The translations under genes were made by a program, and so were the position numbers. Below the pieces are notes generated by a model. It saw only the letters and a program-made list of their open reading frames with translations, was not told the DNA's origin and did not search any database. A stretch of DNA of 62,199 nucleotides from Mangrovactinospora gilvigrisea. GTDB lineage: Bacteria; Actinomycetota; Actinomycetes; Streptomycetales; Streptomycetaceae. Positions 1 to 10,251 of this stretch are shown here, one piece after another. The DNA lies in the NCBI RefSeq assembly GCF_001879105.1, contig NZ_MLCF01000016.1:1-62199 (forward strand), read 5' to 3'. The first letter of the stretch is position 1. The number at the start of each line of letters is the position of its first letter.

Positions 1-59
1 GACCGACCCCGCACGAACAAGGTAGGGAGCTTTTCGGCACCTCGCTGGCGACGGACAAC

Positions 60-480
60 TCGCGGATGTCGCGCAGCACCGGGTAGCTGGAGTGGTGACA
101 TCGACGCCGTGATCGGCGCCGGCTGGTCGTCGTCCGCGCGGACCTCGGCAACGGCGCACACCTCGGACAGCAGGATGCGCGTCCGGTTGCTCACGCCGGC
201 GCCACCATGGTGCGCATCCGCTCCCATACGTCCTTGACGACAGCGACGCCCCGCGTCGGCCGACGCCCCGGGCAAGCTCCCGCACGTTGTCGTAGGCGCG
301 GACCGAGGGCGGCGCGCTGACCTCGTCAAGCGCCCGGTCGGCGGTCGCCGACGCCTCCTCGGGATCGCCGCCCGTCGTCTGCAGCGCGGCCAGATTGGTG
401 CGGGGGAAGGTGCGGGAGCGGGCGTAGGCGTCGGTGTGGTCGTCGACGGCGCTGCCAGGCCACCTCGCCGGGTTCGCTGC
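60..480 (-). pseudogene. Frameshifted remnant of a regulator-like gene
   Basis: No intact reading frame covers this stretch, but the minus strand carries protein-like segments in different frames. One segment (about 290-450) reads NLAALQTTGGDPEEASATAD and continues with helical, repeat-like residues typical of the C-terminal part of Streptomyces XRE/TPR regulators. After a frame change near 250 it continues GVAVVKDVWERMRTMVAPA and stops; a third piece reads SNRTRILLSEVCAVAEVRAD. This looks like a decayed gene, or the joined ends of two genes. The family assignment is an inference from composition and pattern and is weak. The stretch between it and the palindrome at 573 shows nothing recognisable. 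Confidence 0.4.
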
Positions 481-572
481 CGTCCACCTCCAAAAGGGAC
501 GGAGCATCGTCGCGCTTCGGCGCCGCCCCTGCGATCTCGGCCGCCGCACCATTCGAAGATGCACAATCCTGT

Positions 573-605
573 CTAATTAGGTAGTCTCCATGACTACCTA
601 ATTAG
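573..605. promoter_or_regulatory. Perfect 14-bp inverted repeat, likely operator
   Basis: The arms are CTAATTAGGTAGTC (573-586) and its exact reverse complement (592-605), separated by TCCAT. The site is far more AT-rich than its surroundings and lies 29 bp before the ATG of the ATPase gene at 635. Size and symmetry fit a dimeric MarR-, HxlR- or TetR-type repressor site. Each arm also contains the self-palindrome CTAATTAG. No obvious cognate regulator lies beside it, unless the decayed gene to the left once was one. Confidence 0.75.
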
Positions 606-634
606 GAGAAAATCGCACGCCAGGAAGGACCCCG

Positions 635-2164
635 ATGGACACACCCGTCAAGCCCGCGCGGGTGCAGCACCGGGACCGCGAGTGGGCCATGCTCGCCGAG
701 TTCGCCGCGCGCGCCGGGGACTCCCTGCGCATCGCCGTCGTCTCCGGGCGTCGCCGTTACGGCAAGTCCTTCCTGCTGCAGGCCCTCACCGAGGCCATGG
801 GCGGGCTGTACATCACGGCCGTCCAGGAGGACGGCGCCCGGGCGGCCAAGGACCGCATCGCCCAGGCCCTCGCCTCCCACAGCGGGTTGCCCACCGATGC
901 ACTGCGCATAGAGGACTGGGACCAGCTGCTGCGCACCGTCTTCCAGGTCGCCGGCCGGGGACCTGGCGCCCCGCTGGTGGTCATCGACGAGTTCCCCTAC
1001 CTCCTGCAGCACTCCCCCGAGATCCCCGGGCTGCTCCAGCGCATCTACGACGAGGGCCAGTTCGGCACCGCCGACGCACCACGCGGCGCCCTGGTCCTGT
1101 GCGGATCCGCCCTGTCGGTCATGCACGAACTGCTCTCCGGCCAGAAGCCGCTGCGCGGCCGGGCCCTGATCGACATGCGCCTCGGCCCCTTCGACTACCG
1201 CCAGGCCCGCGCCTACTGGCAGATCCCGGACGCCCACACCGCATTCCTGGTCGACGCCTGCCTCGGTGGGGCCCCCGGCTACGCCCGGCTGACCGACACC
1301 GAACCCCCGCACAGCCCCGAGGAGTTCGCCGCCTGGGCCGTCCGCGTCCTGCTCTCTCCCGACCGCGCCACCTACACCCGCACCGAGACCGGGTATCTGC
1401 TGCGCGAAGACCCCCGCATCCGCCAGCGGACCACCTATTACGAGCTGCTGACCGCCATCGCCGACGGCGCGACCACCCCCACCGCCATCGGCGCCGCCGC
1501 GGGCAGGGAGCGCACCGCCCTCACCCATACTCTGGAGGTCCTGGAGACGGCGGGCTACGCACGCCGCGACCAGGACGTGCTCAAGCAGCGCAACCCCATC
1601 ATCACGCTGCCCGACCCCGTCATCCGTTTCAACCAGGTCGTCACCCTCCCCCAGGCACCACTGATCGACCTCGGGCAGCCCGAGCGCGCCTGGAGCAACG
1701 CGAACCACGCCTTCCACTCCAAGGTCGTCGGCCCCCACTTCGAACAGCTGGCCCGGGCCCATGCCGCCACCCACCTGCTGACGGAGCGACCCGAGCTGCC
1801 CATCGGCCACACCGGCAGCACCGAGGTCCCCGACCCCGCCAAGCGCACCCAGCACGAGGTCGATGTGCTGGCTCTCGCCCCCGGCGAGAGCCCCCGCAAG
1901 GCCCACCGCTCCATCACCGTGATCGGCGAGGCCAAGGCGACCGCCGCTCCCCGGGCCATCGCGGACCTGGATCGGCTGGCGCGCATCCGCGACCTGCTCA
2001 CCGCGCAGGGCCACCGCACCGAACACGCACTCCTCGTCCTGTACTCACTCGCCGGCTTCTGGCCCGACCTCGAACAGCACGCCGCCAAGCGCCCCGACGT
2101 CCTCCTGGTCGACCTGGCCGCACTCTACGGAGACGGCCCCCTGCGGGGCGGCGGCGCTTCATGA
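635..2164 (+). CDS. AAA-type ATPase with C-terminal DUF234/nuclease-like domain
   Basis: A 509-residue protein of the archaeal-type ATPase (DUF234) family. The Walker A motif is GRRRYGKS at 38-45 and the Walker B segment is VVIDEFPYL at 115-123. A winged-helix-like middle (about 265-320) follows, then a C-terminal part with EVDVLAL at about 408-414 and GEAKA at about 430-434. That last spacing resembles the D...ExK core of PD-(D/E)XK nucleases, which DUF234 proteins are thought to share. The start is the ATG preceded by AGGAAGGA about 7 nt upstream. It stands alone downstream of the inverted repeat at 573-605. Family members are poorly characterised, and roles in DNA metabolism or defence have been suggested. 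The ATPase call is firm; nuclease activity is inferred. Confidence 0.8.
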   Translation: MDTPVKPARVQHRDREWAMLAEFAARAGDSLRIAVVSGRRRYGKSFLLQALTEAMGGLYITAVQEDGARAAKDRIAQALASHSGLPTDALRIEDWDQLLRTVFQVAGRGPGAPLVVIDEFPYLLQHSPEIPGLLQRIYDEGQFGTADAPRGALVLCGSALSVMHELLSGQKPLRGRALIDMRLGPFDYRQARAYWQIPDAHTAFLVDACLGGAPGYARLTDTEPPHSPEEFAAWAVRVLLSPDRATYTRTETGYLLREDPRIRQRTTYYELLTAIADGATTPTAIGAAAGRERTALTHTLEVLETAGYARRDQDVLKQRNPIITLPDPVIRFNQVVTLPQAPLIDLGQPERAWSNANHAFHSKVVGPHFEQLARAHAATHLLTERPELPIGHTGSTEVPDPAKRTQHEVDVLALAPGESPRKAHRSITVIGEAKATAAPRAIADLDRLARIRDLLTAQGHRTEHALLVLYSLAGFWPDLEQHAAKRPDVLLVDLAALYGDGPLRGGGAS

Positions 2165-2380
2165 CGCCACCTGACGCGCCGGGGCCGGAAAACAGACCGC
2201 CGACTACTGCGCAACCGTCCCGCACCACACCTCACCGCATCAGCGGCTCGCCTCGCCTCGCGGATCGGCGGAGACTCGTTCACGCGCCCGCACGATCTGC
2301 CGGACTGGCGAGTGGCCTTGTTCCGCCTTTACGGAGAGGCTGGTGGAGGGTGGCACGCGCCCAGCCAGCCCGTACGAGGC

Positions 2381-2698
2381 TCAGGCGGCGGTGTCCAGGA
2401 GCTGGCGGACCGTCACGAGCTGGGCTCGGGTTCGGGGGCCGGGCGGCGGCGGCGTGATCGGTGCGCGGGGGGCCGACGCGCTGGGAGCCGACGCGCTGGG
2501 GGTGTCCTGGAGCTGGGGTCGGCGGGGGTCGGTCAGGTGCAGGGCGAGGACGGCGCCGACCAGGGCTCCCGCGAAGGCAGCCACGGCGATGCCGACAGCG
2601 GAGGCGCCCGTGGCGGCCACCACGGCCGCGAGGAGACCGGCTCCGGTGACGGTGGCGGCTTGGGTCACGTTTCGAAGGTGGGCGTCCACGGGTCTCAC
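2381..2698 (-). CDS. Small membrane protein, proline-rich tail
   Basis: A 105-residue protein with one long hydrophobic stretch (about residues 13-54, Ala/Gly/Val-rich, enough for one hairpin or two membrane helices). A cytosol- or wall-facing tail follows that is rich in Pro, Ser and Ala, ending in QLVTVRQLLDTAA. It starts with GTG and lies 66 bp downstream of the lipoprotein gene on the same strand, so the two are probably cotranscribed. I do not recognise a named family. The amphipathic C-terminus and its position suggest it accompanies the lipoprotein, but this is inference. Confidence 0.55.
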   Translation of the reverse strand: MRPVDAHLRNVTQAATVTGAGLLAAVVAATGASAVGIAVAAFAGALVGAVLALHLTDPRRPQLQDTPSASAPSASAPRAPITPPPPGPRTRAQLVTVRQLLDTAA

Positions 2699-2764
2699 GT
2701 CCTGTCGGTTGCGTGTCGGTTCGGTGTTGGTGCGGGCCCAGCGGCCTGACGGGGCGTCGGACCG

Positions 2765-3463
2765 TCAGGCGTGGGCGCTGATGATGCCGCCGGCGCTGAG
2801 GACGATGTAGATGCCGTTGGCGTCCAGCCCGGTGTCGTGCTGGTCGGCGTCGATGGTGGCGGCCACGCCGTCGTTGCCGATGATCTGGGCGCGGTAGTGC
2901 AGTTCACCGACCTGGGTGACCTTGGCCGTCCACCCTCCGGCCAGGTGGAAGGTGCCGGGGCTCTGCTGGCCGCCGCCCATCCAGGAGTGGACCTGCCCGT
3001 CCAGGGTGAGCGTGACGAACATGTCGTTGGCGTCGAGTCCGGCGTCGGTCTCGCCGGTTTCGATCGTGGCCAGGACGTCGCCGTCGTGGACGATGTCGGC
3101 GCGGTAGTGCTGGTTGCCCAGGTCGTAGATCCGGGCGACGCTGACGCCGTCCGCGAGGTGCTGGGTGCGGTAGGAGGAGCCGGCGCGGGAGGTGGTGGTG
3201 CCGGCGGTACCGGTCTGGGTGGCGGGGCGGGCCTGGCTCCTGGGGGCTGCCTGGGCCTTGGCGTCCTGCACGTGGGAGTCATGGGTGCCGGTGGCAGTGG
3301 CGGTGTCGCCGGACTGGGCGGTGGTCACGCCGGCGACGGTGGAGCCGGAGGCGTGGGCGCCGGCGGTGCCGGTTCCCGAGCAGGCGGTGAGGGAGAGTCC
3401 GGCGGCGGCGATCAGCGTTGCGGCGGCGATCTTGAGGCTGCGGCGGCGGGTGGTGGTGCGCAT
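2765..3463 (-). CDS. Lipoprotein with two tandem homologous repeats
   Basis: A 232-residue secreted lipoprotein. A twin-arginine-like basic start (TRRRSLKIAA) and hydrophobic helix precede the lipobox LTAC at 25-28, so Cys28 would be lipidated. Residues about 30-95 are a low-complexity Thr/Ala/Gln linker. The rest is an internal duplication: QHYRADIVHDGDVLATIET is matched by LHYRAQIIGNDGVAATIDA, each followed by a T(D/G)xGLDAN segment and a short beta-like strand. The two copies are about 60 residues apart, suggesting a two-lobed all-beta domain. The fold is not recognised. The start ATG lies just inside a CG-rich leader. Function is unknown, presumably at the outer face of the membrane. Confidence 0.75.
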   Translation of the reverse strand: MRTTTRRRSLKIAAATLIAAAGLSLTACSGTGTAGAHASGSTVAGVTTAQSGDTATATGTHDSHVQDAKAQAAPRSQARPATQTGTAGTTTSRAGSSYRTQHLADGVSVARIYDLGNQHYRADIVHDGDVLATIETGETDAGLDANDMFVTLTLDGQVHSWMGGGQQSPGTFHLAGGWTAKVTQVGELHYRAQIIGNDGVAATIDADQHDTGLDANGIYIVLSAGGIISAHA

Positions 3464-3802
3464 GTCGGGTCCCCCTGGGTGGTTGGTGAGCGTGGCGCTC
3501 CCTTGCTCTGCTCCTCACTCTGGACGGGTCCCCTGGTGCTCAACTGCCGGGTGGCTAACGGCGGGCTAACGGCCGGACCGGCCTGGGCGCCCCCCGGTGC
3601 ACGCCGGTGGTGGTCAGCATTGAGGCGTCGTGGACCCGGTCGATAACGAAGTCGATGATGCACGGGCCGTCTTCGCCGAGGATGATGTTGGCGGTGCGGC
3701 GCCCTCCCACCGGGCGCGCGGCCGCCACCCCACGGCAGAGGCGTTTGCGGAATCCGGGGTTCTGGGTGAACCCCGGCCGGGCCGGCGGCCGCTCTTCCGG
3801 CG
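3464..3802. other. Gap between lipoprotein gene and reductase operon
   Basis: The part next to 3464 should hold the promoter of the lipoprotein gene. On the minus strand at about 3600-3700 a protein-like run appears (NIILGEDGPCIIDFVIDRV) in the frame that continues past the reductase stop. It has no start codon of its own and could be a decayed coding fragment. No RNA gene or clear terminator was seen. Confidence 0.4.
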
Positions 3803-4660
3803 TCACTTGCCGCTGTAGACGGGGAAGGCGCTGTGCTCGCCGTAGTCCACGTCGCGAAGGTCGCGCAGGACGTCCATGTCGTCGCCGGAGATCTCGAAGT
3901 CGACCTCGGCGTTGGACCGCATGTGGTCGGGGTTGGCCGTCTTGGGCAGCGACACGGTGTCCAACTGCAGGGTGTAGCGGATGCACAGCTGCGGGACGGA
4001 GACGCCGTACTTCCGCGCCATCGCCTTGACCTCGGCGTTGTTCAGGATCGCGCCGTGCGCGATCGGCGAGTACGCCTCGACGAGGATCTGCCTGCTCTCG
4101 CAGTAGGCCAACAGGTCGGAGGGCGTGTTGCCGGCGTGCACGAGCAGCTGGTTCACGTGCGGCACGACGGTCGCGCCCTTGAGCAGGTTCTCCAGGTCCT
4201 GCTGCTGGAAGTTGGACACCCCGATGGAGCCGATCCGGCCGGCCCGGTGCGCCTCTTCGAGGGCGCGCCAGGCGGCGCGGTTGCCCTCGGCGTAGTCGCC
4301 GCCGCGGAAGTCGTTCCACGGCTGCGGGCTGTGGATGAGCATCAGGTCGACGCGGTCCAGGCCCAGCTTCTCCAACGAGCCGTCGATCGCGGCAAGCGCC
4401 TGGTCGTAGTCCTTGATCTCGGCGGCGAGCTTCGTCGAGACGAACAGCTCGTCGCGGGGTACCGCGGCGGTGCGCACGCCCTCGCCGACGCCGCGCTCGT
4501 TGCCGTAGGCCTGGGCGGTGTCGATGTTGCGGTAGCCGATCTCCACGGCCGCGCGGACCGCCTCGGCCGCCTTGTCGTCGTCGATGAACCAGGTGCCGAG
4601 CCCCAGCTTGGGGATCTCGACTCCGTTCGACAGGTGGTAGGTCTCGTCCAGGATGGTCAT
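3803..4660 (-). CDS. Aldo/keto reductase (first of three)
   Basis: A 285-residue NADPH-dependent aldo/keto reductase of the 2,5-diketogluconate reductase-like group. The catalytic tetrad is visible: Asp47 and Tyr52 (NIDTAQAYGNE), Lys77 (STKLA) and His110 (LMLIHSP). The cofactor-side GSIGVSNF motif is also present. ATG at 4660 is chosen because it overlaps the cupin stop as ATGA, indicating translational coupling, and because residues upstream of it match no family member. It is the last gene of a CMD-cupin-reductase operon. A detoxifying or carbonyl-reducing role is likely; the substrate is unknown. Confidence 0.9.
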   Translation of the reverse strand: MTILDETYHLSNGVEIPKLGLGTWFIDDDKAAEAVRAAVEIGYRNIDTAQAYGNERGVGEGVRTAAVPRDELFVSTKLAAEIKDYDQALAAIDGSLEKLGLDRVDLMLIHSPQPWNDFRGGDYAEGNRAAWRALEEAHRAGRIGSIGVSNFQQQDLENLLKGATVVPHVNQLLVHAGNTPSDLLAYCESRQILVEAYSPIAHGAILNNAEVKAMARKYGVSVPQLCIRYTLQLDTVSLPKTANPDHMRSNAEVDFEISGDDMDVLRDLRDVDYGEHSAFPVYSGK

Positions 4661-5091
4661 GCGTGCGCTCCGTTCCTCGGCAGCTTGCCGTACACCTCGT
4701 CGGTGACGGGCTCCAGCCATTCGTTGCCGACGCCTTCCCCCGGTGTGATGAAGGCCAGATGGGAGAACCAGGAGTCGGCCTTCGCGCCGTGCCAGTGCTT
4801 GGTGCCCGCCGGGACGCGGACCACCGTTCCCGGCTCCATGCCGACGGGGTCCTCGCCCTCGGCCTGGAACCAGCCGCTGCCCGCCGTGCACAGCAGAATC
4901 TGGTCACCGCCGCCGCCCGTGCCGTGGTGGATGTGCCAGTTGTTGCGGCACCCCGGCTCGAAGGAGACGTTGCTGACGGGGACGCTCCCCGAGGCGAGCG
5001 GGGCCAGGTAGCTCTGGCCGATGAAGTACTGCGCGTAGGCGTCGTTCTTCTCCCCCAAGGGGAAGATCTGATCAAATCCGTTGCCGGCCAT
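4657..5091 (-). CDS. Cupin-domain protein
   Basis: A 144-residue single-domain cupin. The first cupin motif is seen in NWHIHHGTGGGGDQILLCTAG (metal-ligand histidines and a glutamine in the usual Glu position) and the second in VVRVPAGTKHWHGA. Such small cupins are commonly encoded beside carboxymuconolactone-decarboxylase-like proteins, as here, and may act as metal-dependent isomerases or oxygenases; the substrate is unknown. The gene sits 37 bp after the CMD gene and overlaps the reductase gene by 4 bp, so all three form one operon divergent from the XRE regulator at 5693. Confidence 0.88.
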   Translation of the reverse strand: MAGNGFDQIFPLGEKNDAYAQYFIGQSYLAPLASGSVPVSNVSFEPGCRNNWHIHHGTGGGGDQILLCTAGSGWFQAEGEDPVGMEPGTVVRVPAGTKHWHGAKADSWFSHLAFITPGEGVGNEWLEPVTDEVYGKLPRNGAHA

Positions 5092-5128
5092 CTCGTTCTC
5101 TCCGTCGTTGTGCTGGTCGCGCCGGTGA

Positions 5129-5452
5129 TCAGGCGGAGGCCTGCTCGTCGGCGATCCTCTTCAGCTGGTTGATCGCGGTCATGGCGTTGGGCCAGCCGGC
5201 GTAGAAGGCCAGATGGGTGATCGCCTCCGACAGCTCCTCGACGCTGAGCCCGTTCTCCAGGGCTTTGCCCAGGTGATAGGGCAGCTGCTCGGTCCGGTAC
5301 AGGGCGGCCAGCACGCTGACCGTGACCAGGCTGCGGTCCCGCGGCGACAGCCCGGGGCGCTCCCACACGTCCGCGAACAGCACCCCGTCGGTGATCTCGA
5401 CCAGTTTCGGTGCGATGCCGGCCAGCTCCTGGGGGGCGGACTGCTTGGCCAT
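5129..5452 (-). CDS. Carboxymuconolactone decarboxylase (CMD) family protein
   Basis: A 107-residue all-helical CMD-family protein. Recognisable features are VLFADVWERPGLSPRDRSLV, the central LPYHLGKALENG and the [14 protein letters not shown] helix. The Cys-x-x-Cys/His redox motif of AhpD-like members is absent, so it belongs with the gamma-CMD type rather than a peroxidase partner. ATG at 5452 follows the ribosome site AGGGAG. It is the first gene of the operon running left and is divergent from the XRE regulator across about 240 bp, which probably contains the operon's control region. Its paralogue is at 7674-8033. Confidence 0.88.
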   Translation of the reverse strand: MAKQSAPQELAGIAPKLVEITDGVLFADVWERPGLSPRDRSLVTVSVLAALYRTEQLPYHLGKALENGLSVEELSEAITHLAFYAGWPNAMTAINQLKRIADEQASA

Positions 5453-5692
5453 GAGGCGACTCCCTGCGACAAATCGATGGTGTGGTCGGGCGGGCATCGG
5501 GGCGGTCCGGGATCCACGGTCGGCCACCGCGGGCCCGGCGGCATCTCCGGGCGTTCTGGCGCCGGCCGGAGACGGGGCCGCATCTGCTGCCACCTTCGAG
5601 ACAACCGCAGCCCACGGAGCCGGGGAAGGCACCGCCGTTCCGTGTACCGACAGAACCCCCCAGGGCTGCTCCACCCTGCCTAACCTGGGGTG

Positions 5693-6583
5693 ATGGACAC
5701 CGCAAAGGAGATCCGCGAGTTCCTCGCCAGCCGCCGCGCCAAGATCACTCCGCAGGCCGCCGGGCTGCCCGCCTTCGGCGGCGGCCACCGCCGCGTGCCC
5801 GGCCTGCGCCGCGAGGAGGTCGCGCTGCTGGCCGGTGTCAGCATCGACTACTACGCCCGCCTGGAGCGCGGCCAGCTCGCCGGCGCCTCCGAGGAGGTCC
5901 TGGACGCCGTCTGCCAGGCCCTGCAGCTGGACGAGGCCGAACGCGCCCATCTGCACGACCTGGCCGCCGCCCAGCGCCGGCGCCCCCGGCGCCGCACCAC
6001 CCGCAAGGCCAAGGAACCCGTCCCCGCCAGCCTCAGGCGGGTGCTGGAGTCCATGACCGGCTCCCCGGCGTTCATCCGCAACGGCCGCCTGGACATCCTG
6101 GCCGTCAACCCGCTCGGACGCGCCCTGTACGCACCGTTGTTCGCCGGTGCTGCGGCCCTGCCGGTGAACATCGCCCGGTTCCAGTTCCTCGACCCCGCCG
6201 GCCGCGACTTCTTCCCCGACTGGGACGCCTCGGTCAACACCACCGTCTCCCTGCTGCGCACCGAGGCAGGCCGCGCCCCCGGCGACAGCGACCTGACCGG
6301 GCTGATCGGCGAACTCGTCACCCGCAGCGAGGAGTTCCGCACCGCCTGGGCCCAGCACAACGTGCGCCTGCACCACACCGGACGCAAGCCCTTCCGGCAC
6401 CCCGCCGTCGGCGAACTCAGCCTGGACTTCGACGCCATGGCCTTCCCCGCCCATCCCGGCCTGACGCTGACCGCCTACAGCGCCGAGCCCGGCACACCGG
6501 ATCACGATGCGCTGTCGCTGCTCGCCTCCTGGGCCGCCACCGAACAGAAACCTGCCGCCCACGAGGACACCTCCCGCCCCTGA
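5693..6583 (+). CDS. XRE-family regulator with MmyB-like ligand domain
   Basis: A 297-residue transcription factor. The N-terminal helix-turn-helix covers about residues 28-80 (VPGLRREEVALLAGVSIDYY, then ARLERGQL). The C-terminal MmyB-like domain (about 110-275) includes RNGRLDILAVNPLGRALY and TRSEEFRTAWAQHNVRLH. Proteins of this type usually repress or activate a divergent oxidoreductase gene, and here they face the CMD-cupin-reductase operon. A GTG directly before the ATG is an alternative start. The run TAACCT lies so close to the start that the message may be nearly leaderless. The paralogue at 10252-11148 has the same architecture. Confidence 0.9.
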   Translation: MDTAKEIREFLASRRAKITPQAAGLPAFGGGHRRVPGLRREEVALLAGVSIDYYARLERGQLAGASEEVLDAVCQALQLDEAERAHLHDLAAAQRRRPRRRTTRKAKEPVPASLRRVLESMTGSPAFIRNGRLDILAVNPLGRALYAPLFAGAAALPVNIARFQFLDPAGRDFFPDWDASVNTTVSLLRTEAGRAPGDSDLTGLIGELVTRSEEFRTAWAQHNVRLHHTGRKPFRHPAVGELSLDFDAMAFPAHPGLTLTAYSAEPGTPDHDALSLLASWAATEQKPAAHEDTSRP

Positions 6584-6787
6584 CCCTTCCGCCGCCGCCT
6601 CGCGCCCTCACGGGACGGGACCGCGACCAAGGGGTGCGGCGCCTCAGACCAGCAGCAACAGACCCTCCCCATCCCGTACTTGGCACAGCGGTGCAGCCTG
6701 CGGAAGGCACGGCACGCGGCCCAATGGATCCAGTGCTCACCTGCTGGCGGCTACGGAACCGAGCATTCCCCGACTCCATAGCTCCCA

Positions 6788-9013
<2,226 letters not shown>

Positions 9014-9068
9014 TCACTGTCCTTCGTTCATGGTGGTGGTGGTGCGGGAAGGTGGGCGATGCCGCCGG

Positions 9069-10103
9069 TCAGGGGCGAACGATGACCTTGAGGGCCTCGC
9101 GGTCGTTCATCAGGCGGTAGCCCTCGGCGACCTCGTCCAGCGCGACGGTGCGGTCGAAGACCCGGCCGGGGTGGATCCCGCCGTTCAGGATGTGCGGCAT
9201 GAGCTCCTCGATGTAGGCGCGGGCCGGTGCGACACCGCCCGTCAGGGTGAGGTTGCGCATGAACTCGCCGAAGCCGAAGGGGACCTCGGGGTACTGCGGG
9301 GCGCCGACCCGGCTGATGGTGCCGCCGTCGCGGGCCACCCCTGCGGCCTGGACGAGGGCGTCCTTGAGGCCCACGCATTCCAGTACCCGCTCGGTGCCGT
9401 GCCCGCCGGTCAGCTCGCGCACCGCGGCCACGCCCTCCTCGCCGCGGGCCGAGACCACATCGGTGGCGCCGAAGTCAACGCCCAGGTCGGTGCGCGGGGT
9501 GTGGCGGCCCATCAGGATGATGCGCTCGGCGCCCAGGAGCTTGGCGGCGATGACCCCGGACAGGCCGACCGCGCCGTCGCCGATCACGGTGACGCTCTCG
9601 CCGCGGGTGACTCCGGCGGTGCGGGCGGCGTGGTAGCCGGTGCACAGCACGTCGGAGAGGGTGAGCAGGTCGGGCAGCAGCTCGGAGTCCTCGCCGACGG
9701 GGAGCTTGACCAGCGTGCCGTCGGCATAGGGGACGCGGGTGGCCTGGCCCTGCCCGCCGTCGACGCCGCCCACGCCCCACGGGCCGCCGTGGGGGCAGGA
9801 GGTGTGCAGGCCGCGCCGGCAGTACTCGCAGGTGCCGTCCGCGTAGGTGAACGGCGCCACCACCACGTCGCCCGGCTTCAGGCCCGTCACCTGCGGGCCG
9901 GTCTCCTCGACGACACCGAGGAACTCGTGGCCCATCTGCCGGGGGGTGTCGGTGAGCGGCTGGGACTTGTACGGCCACAGGTCGCTGCCGCAGATGCAGC
10001 CGAGCACGATGCGCACGACCGCGTCGGCGGGCTCCTGGATCTTCGGGTCGGCGACGTTCCCGACGAGGACGTCGCCGGCCTGGTGGAGGAGGGTTGCGCG
10101 CAT
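9069..10103 (-). CDS. Zinc-dependent alcohol dehydrogenase family protein
   Basis: A 344-residue medium-chain dehydrogenase. Catalytic zinc ligands are seen at Cys36/Cys38 (GCICGSDLW) and His59-Glu60 (GHEFLG). The Rossmann motif VIGDGAVGLSGV begins near residue 170. The structural zinc lobe reads ADGTCEYCRRGLHTSC: three of the four usual cysteines remain (92, 95, 103), with Asp in place of the first, a pattern I believe recurs in this subfamily. It is the first gene of the four-gene operon (ADH, AKR, CMD, AKR). An NAD(P)-dependent alcohol/aldehyde role is likely. Confidence 0.9.
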   Translation of the reverse strand: MRATLLHQAGDVLVGNVADPKIQEPADAVVRIVLGCICGSDLWPYKSQPLTDTPRQMGHEFLGVVEETGPQVTGLKPGDVVVAPFTYADGTCEYCRRGLHTSCPHGGPWGVGGVDGGQGQATRVPYADGTLVKLPVGEDSELLPDLLTLSDVLCTGYHAARTAGVTRGESVTVIGDGAVGLSGVIAAKLLGAERIILMGRHTPRTDLGVDFGATDVVSARGEEGVAAVRELTGGHGTERVLECVGLKDALVQAAGVARDGGTISRVGAPQYPEVPFGFGEFMRNLTLTGGVAPARAYIEELMPHILNGGIHPGRVFDRTVALDEVAEGYRLMNDREALKVIVRP

Positions 10104-10156
10104 GGGAGGTGGTCCTTCTCGGGTGGGTCGGGCTGGTGGAAACGGGGGCCGGCCGG

Positions 10157-10250
10157 TCAGCGGGCTCGGGGGCGCTCGCCCGAGTAGGCATGGATCGGCA
10201 TCCGCACGCCGTTGTTCGAGGTGACGTCGGTCCTGATACGACGAGCGGCC
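10157..10250 (-). pseudogene. Possible N-terminal scrap of an aldo/keto reductase
   Basis: The minus strand reads RTDVTSNNGVRMPIHAYSGE before a stop at 10157. The part TDVTSNNGVRMPI (10193-10237) resembles the first beta-hairpin of aldo/keto reductases (compare the [13 protein letters not shown] start at 7663), and then the similarity ends. It sits between the XRE regulator and the alcohol dehydrogenase gene, where an extra reductase may have been deleted. Evidence is short and the call is tentative. Confidence 0.35.
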
Positions 10251-10251
10251 T

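Noticed and set aside
3555..5705. Long open frame across the reductase-cupin-CMD operon
   Set aside because: It reads the three real genes out of frame; only the fragment near 3600-3700 looks protein-like and it has no start.
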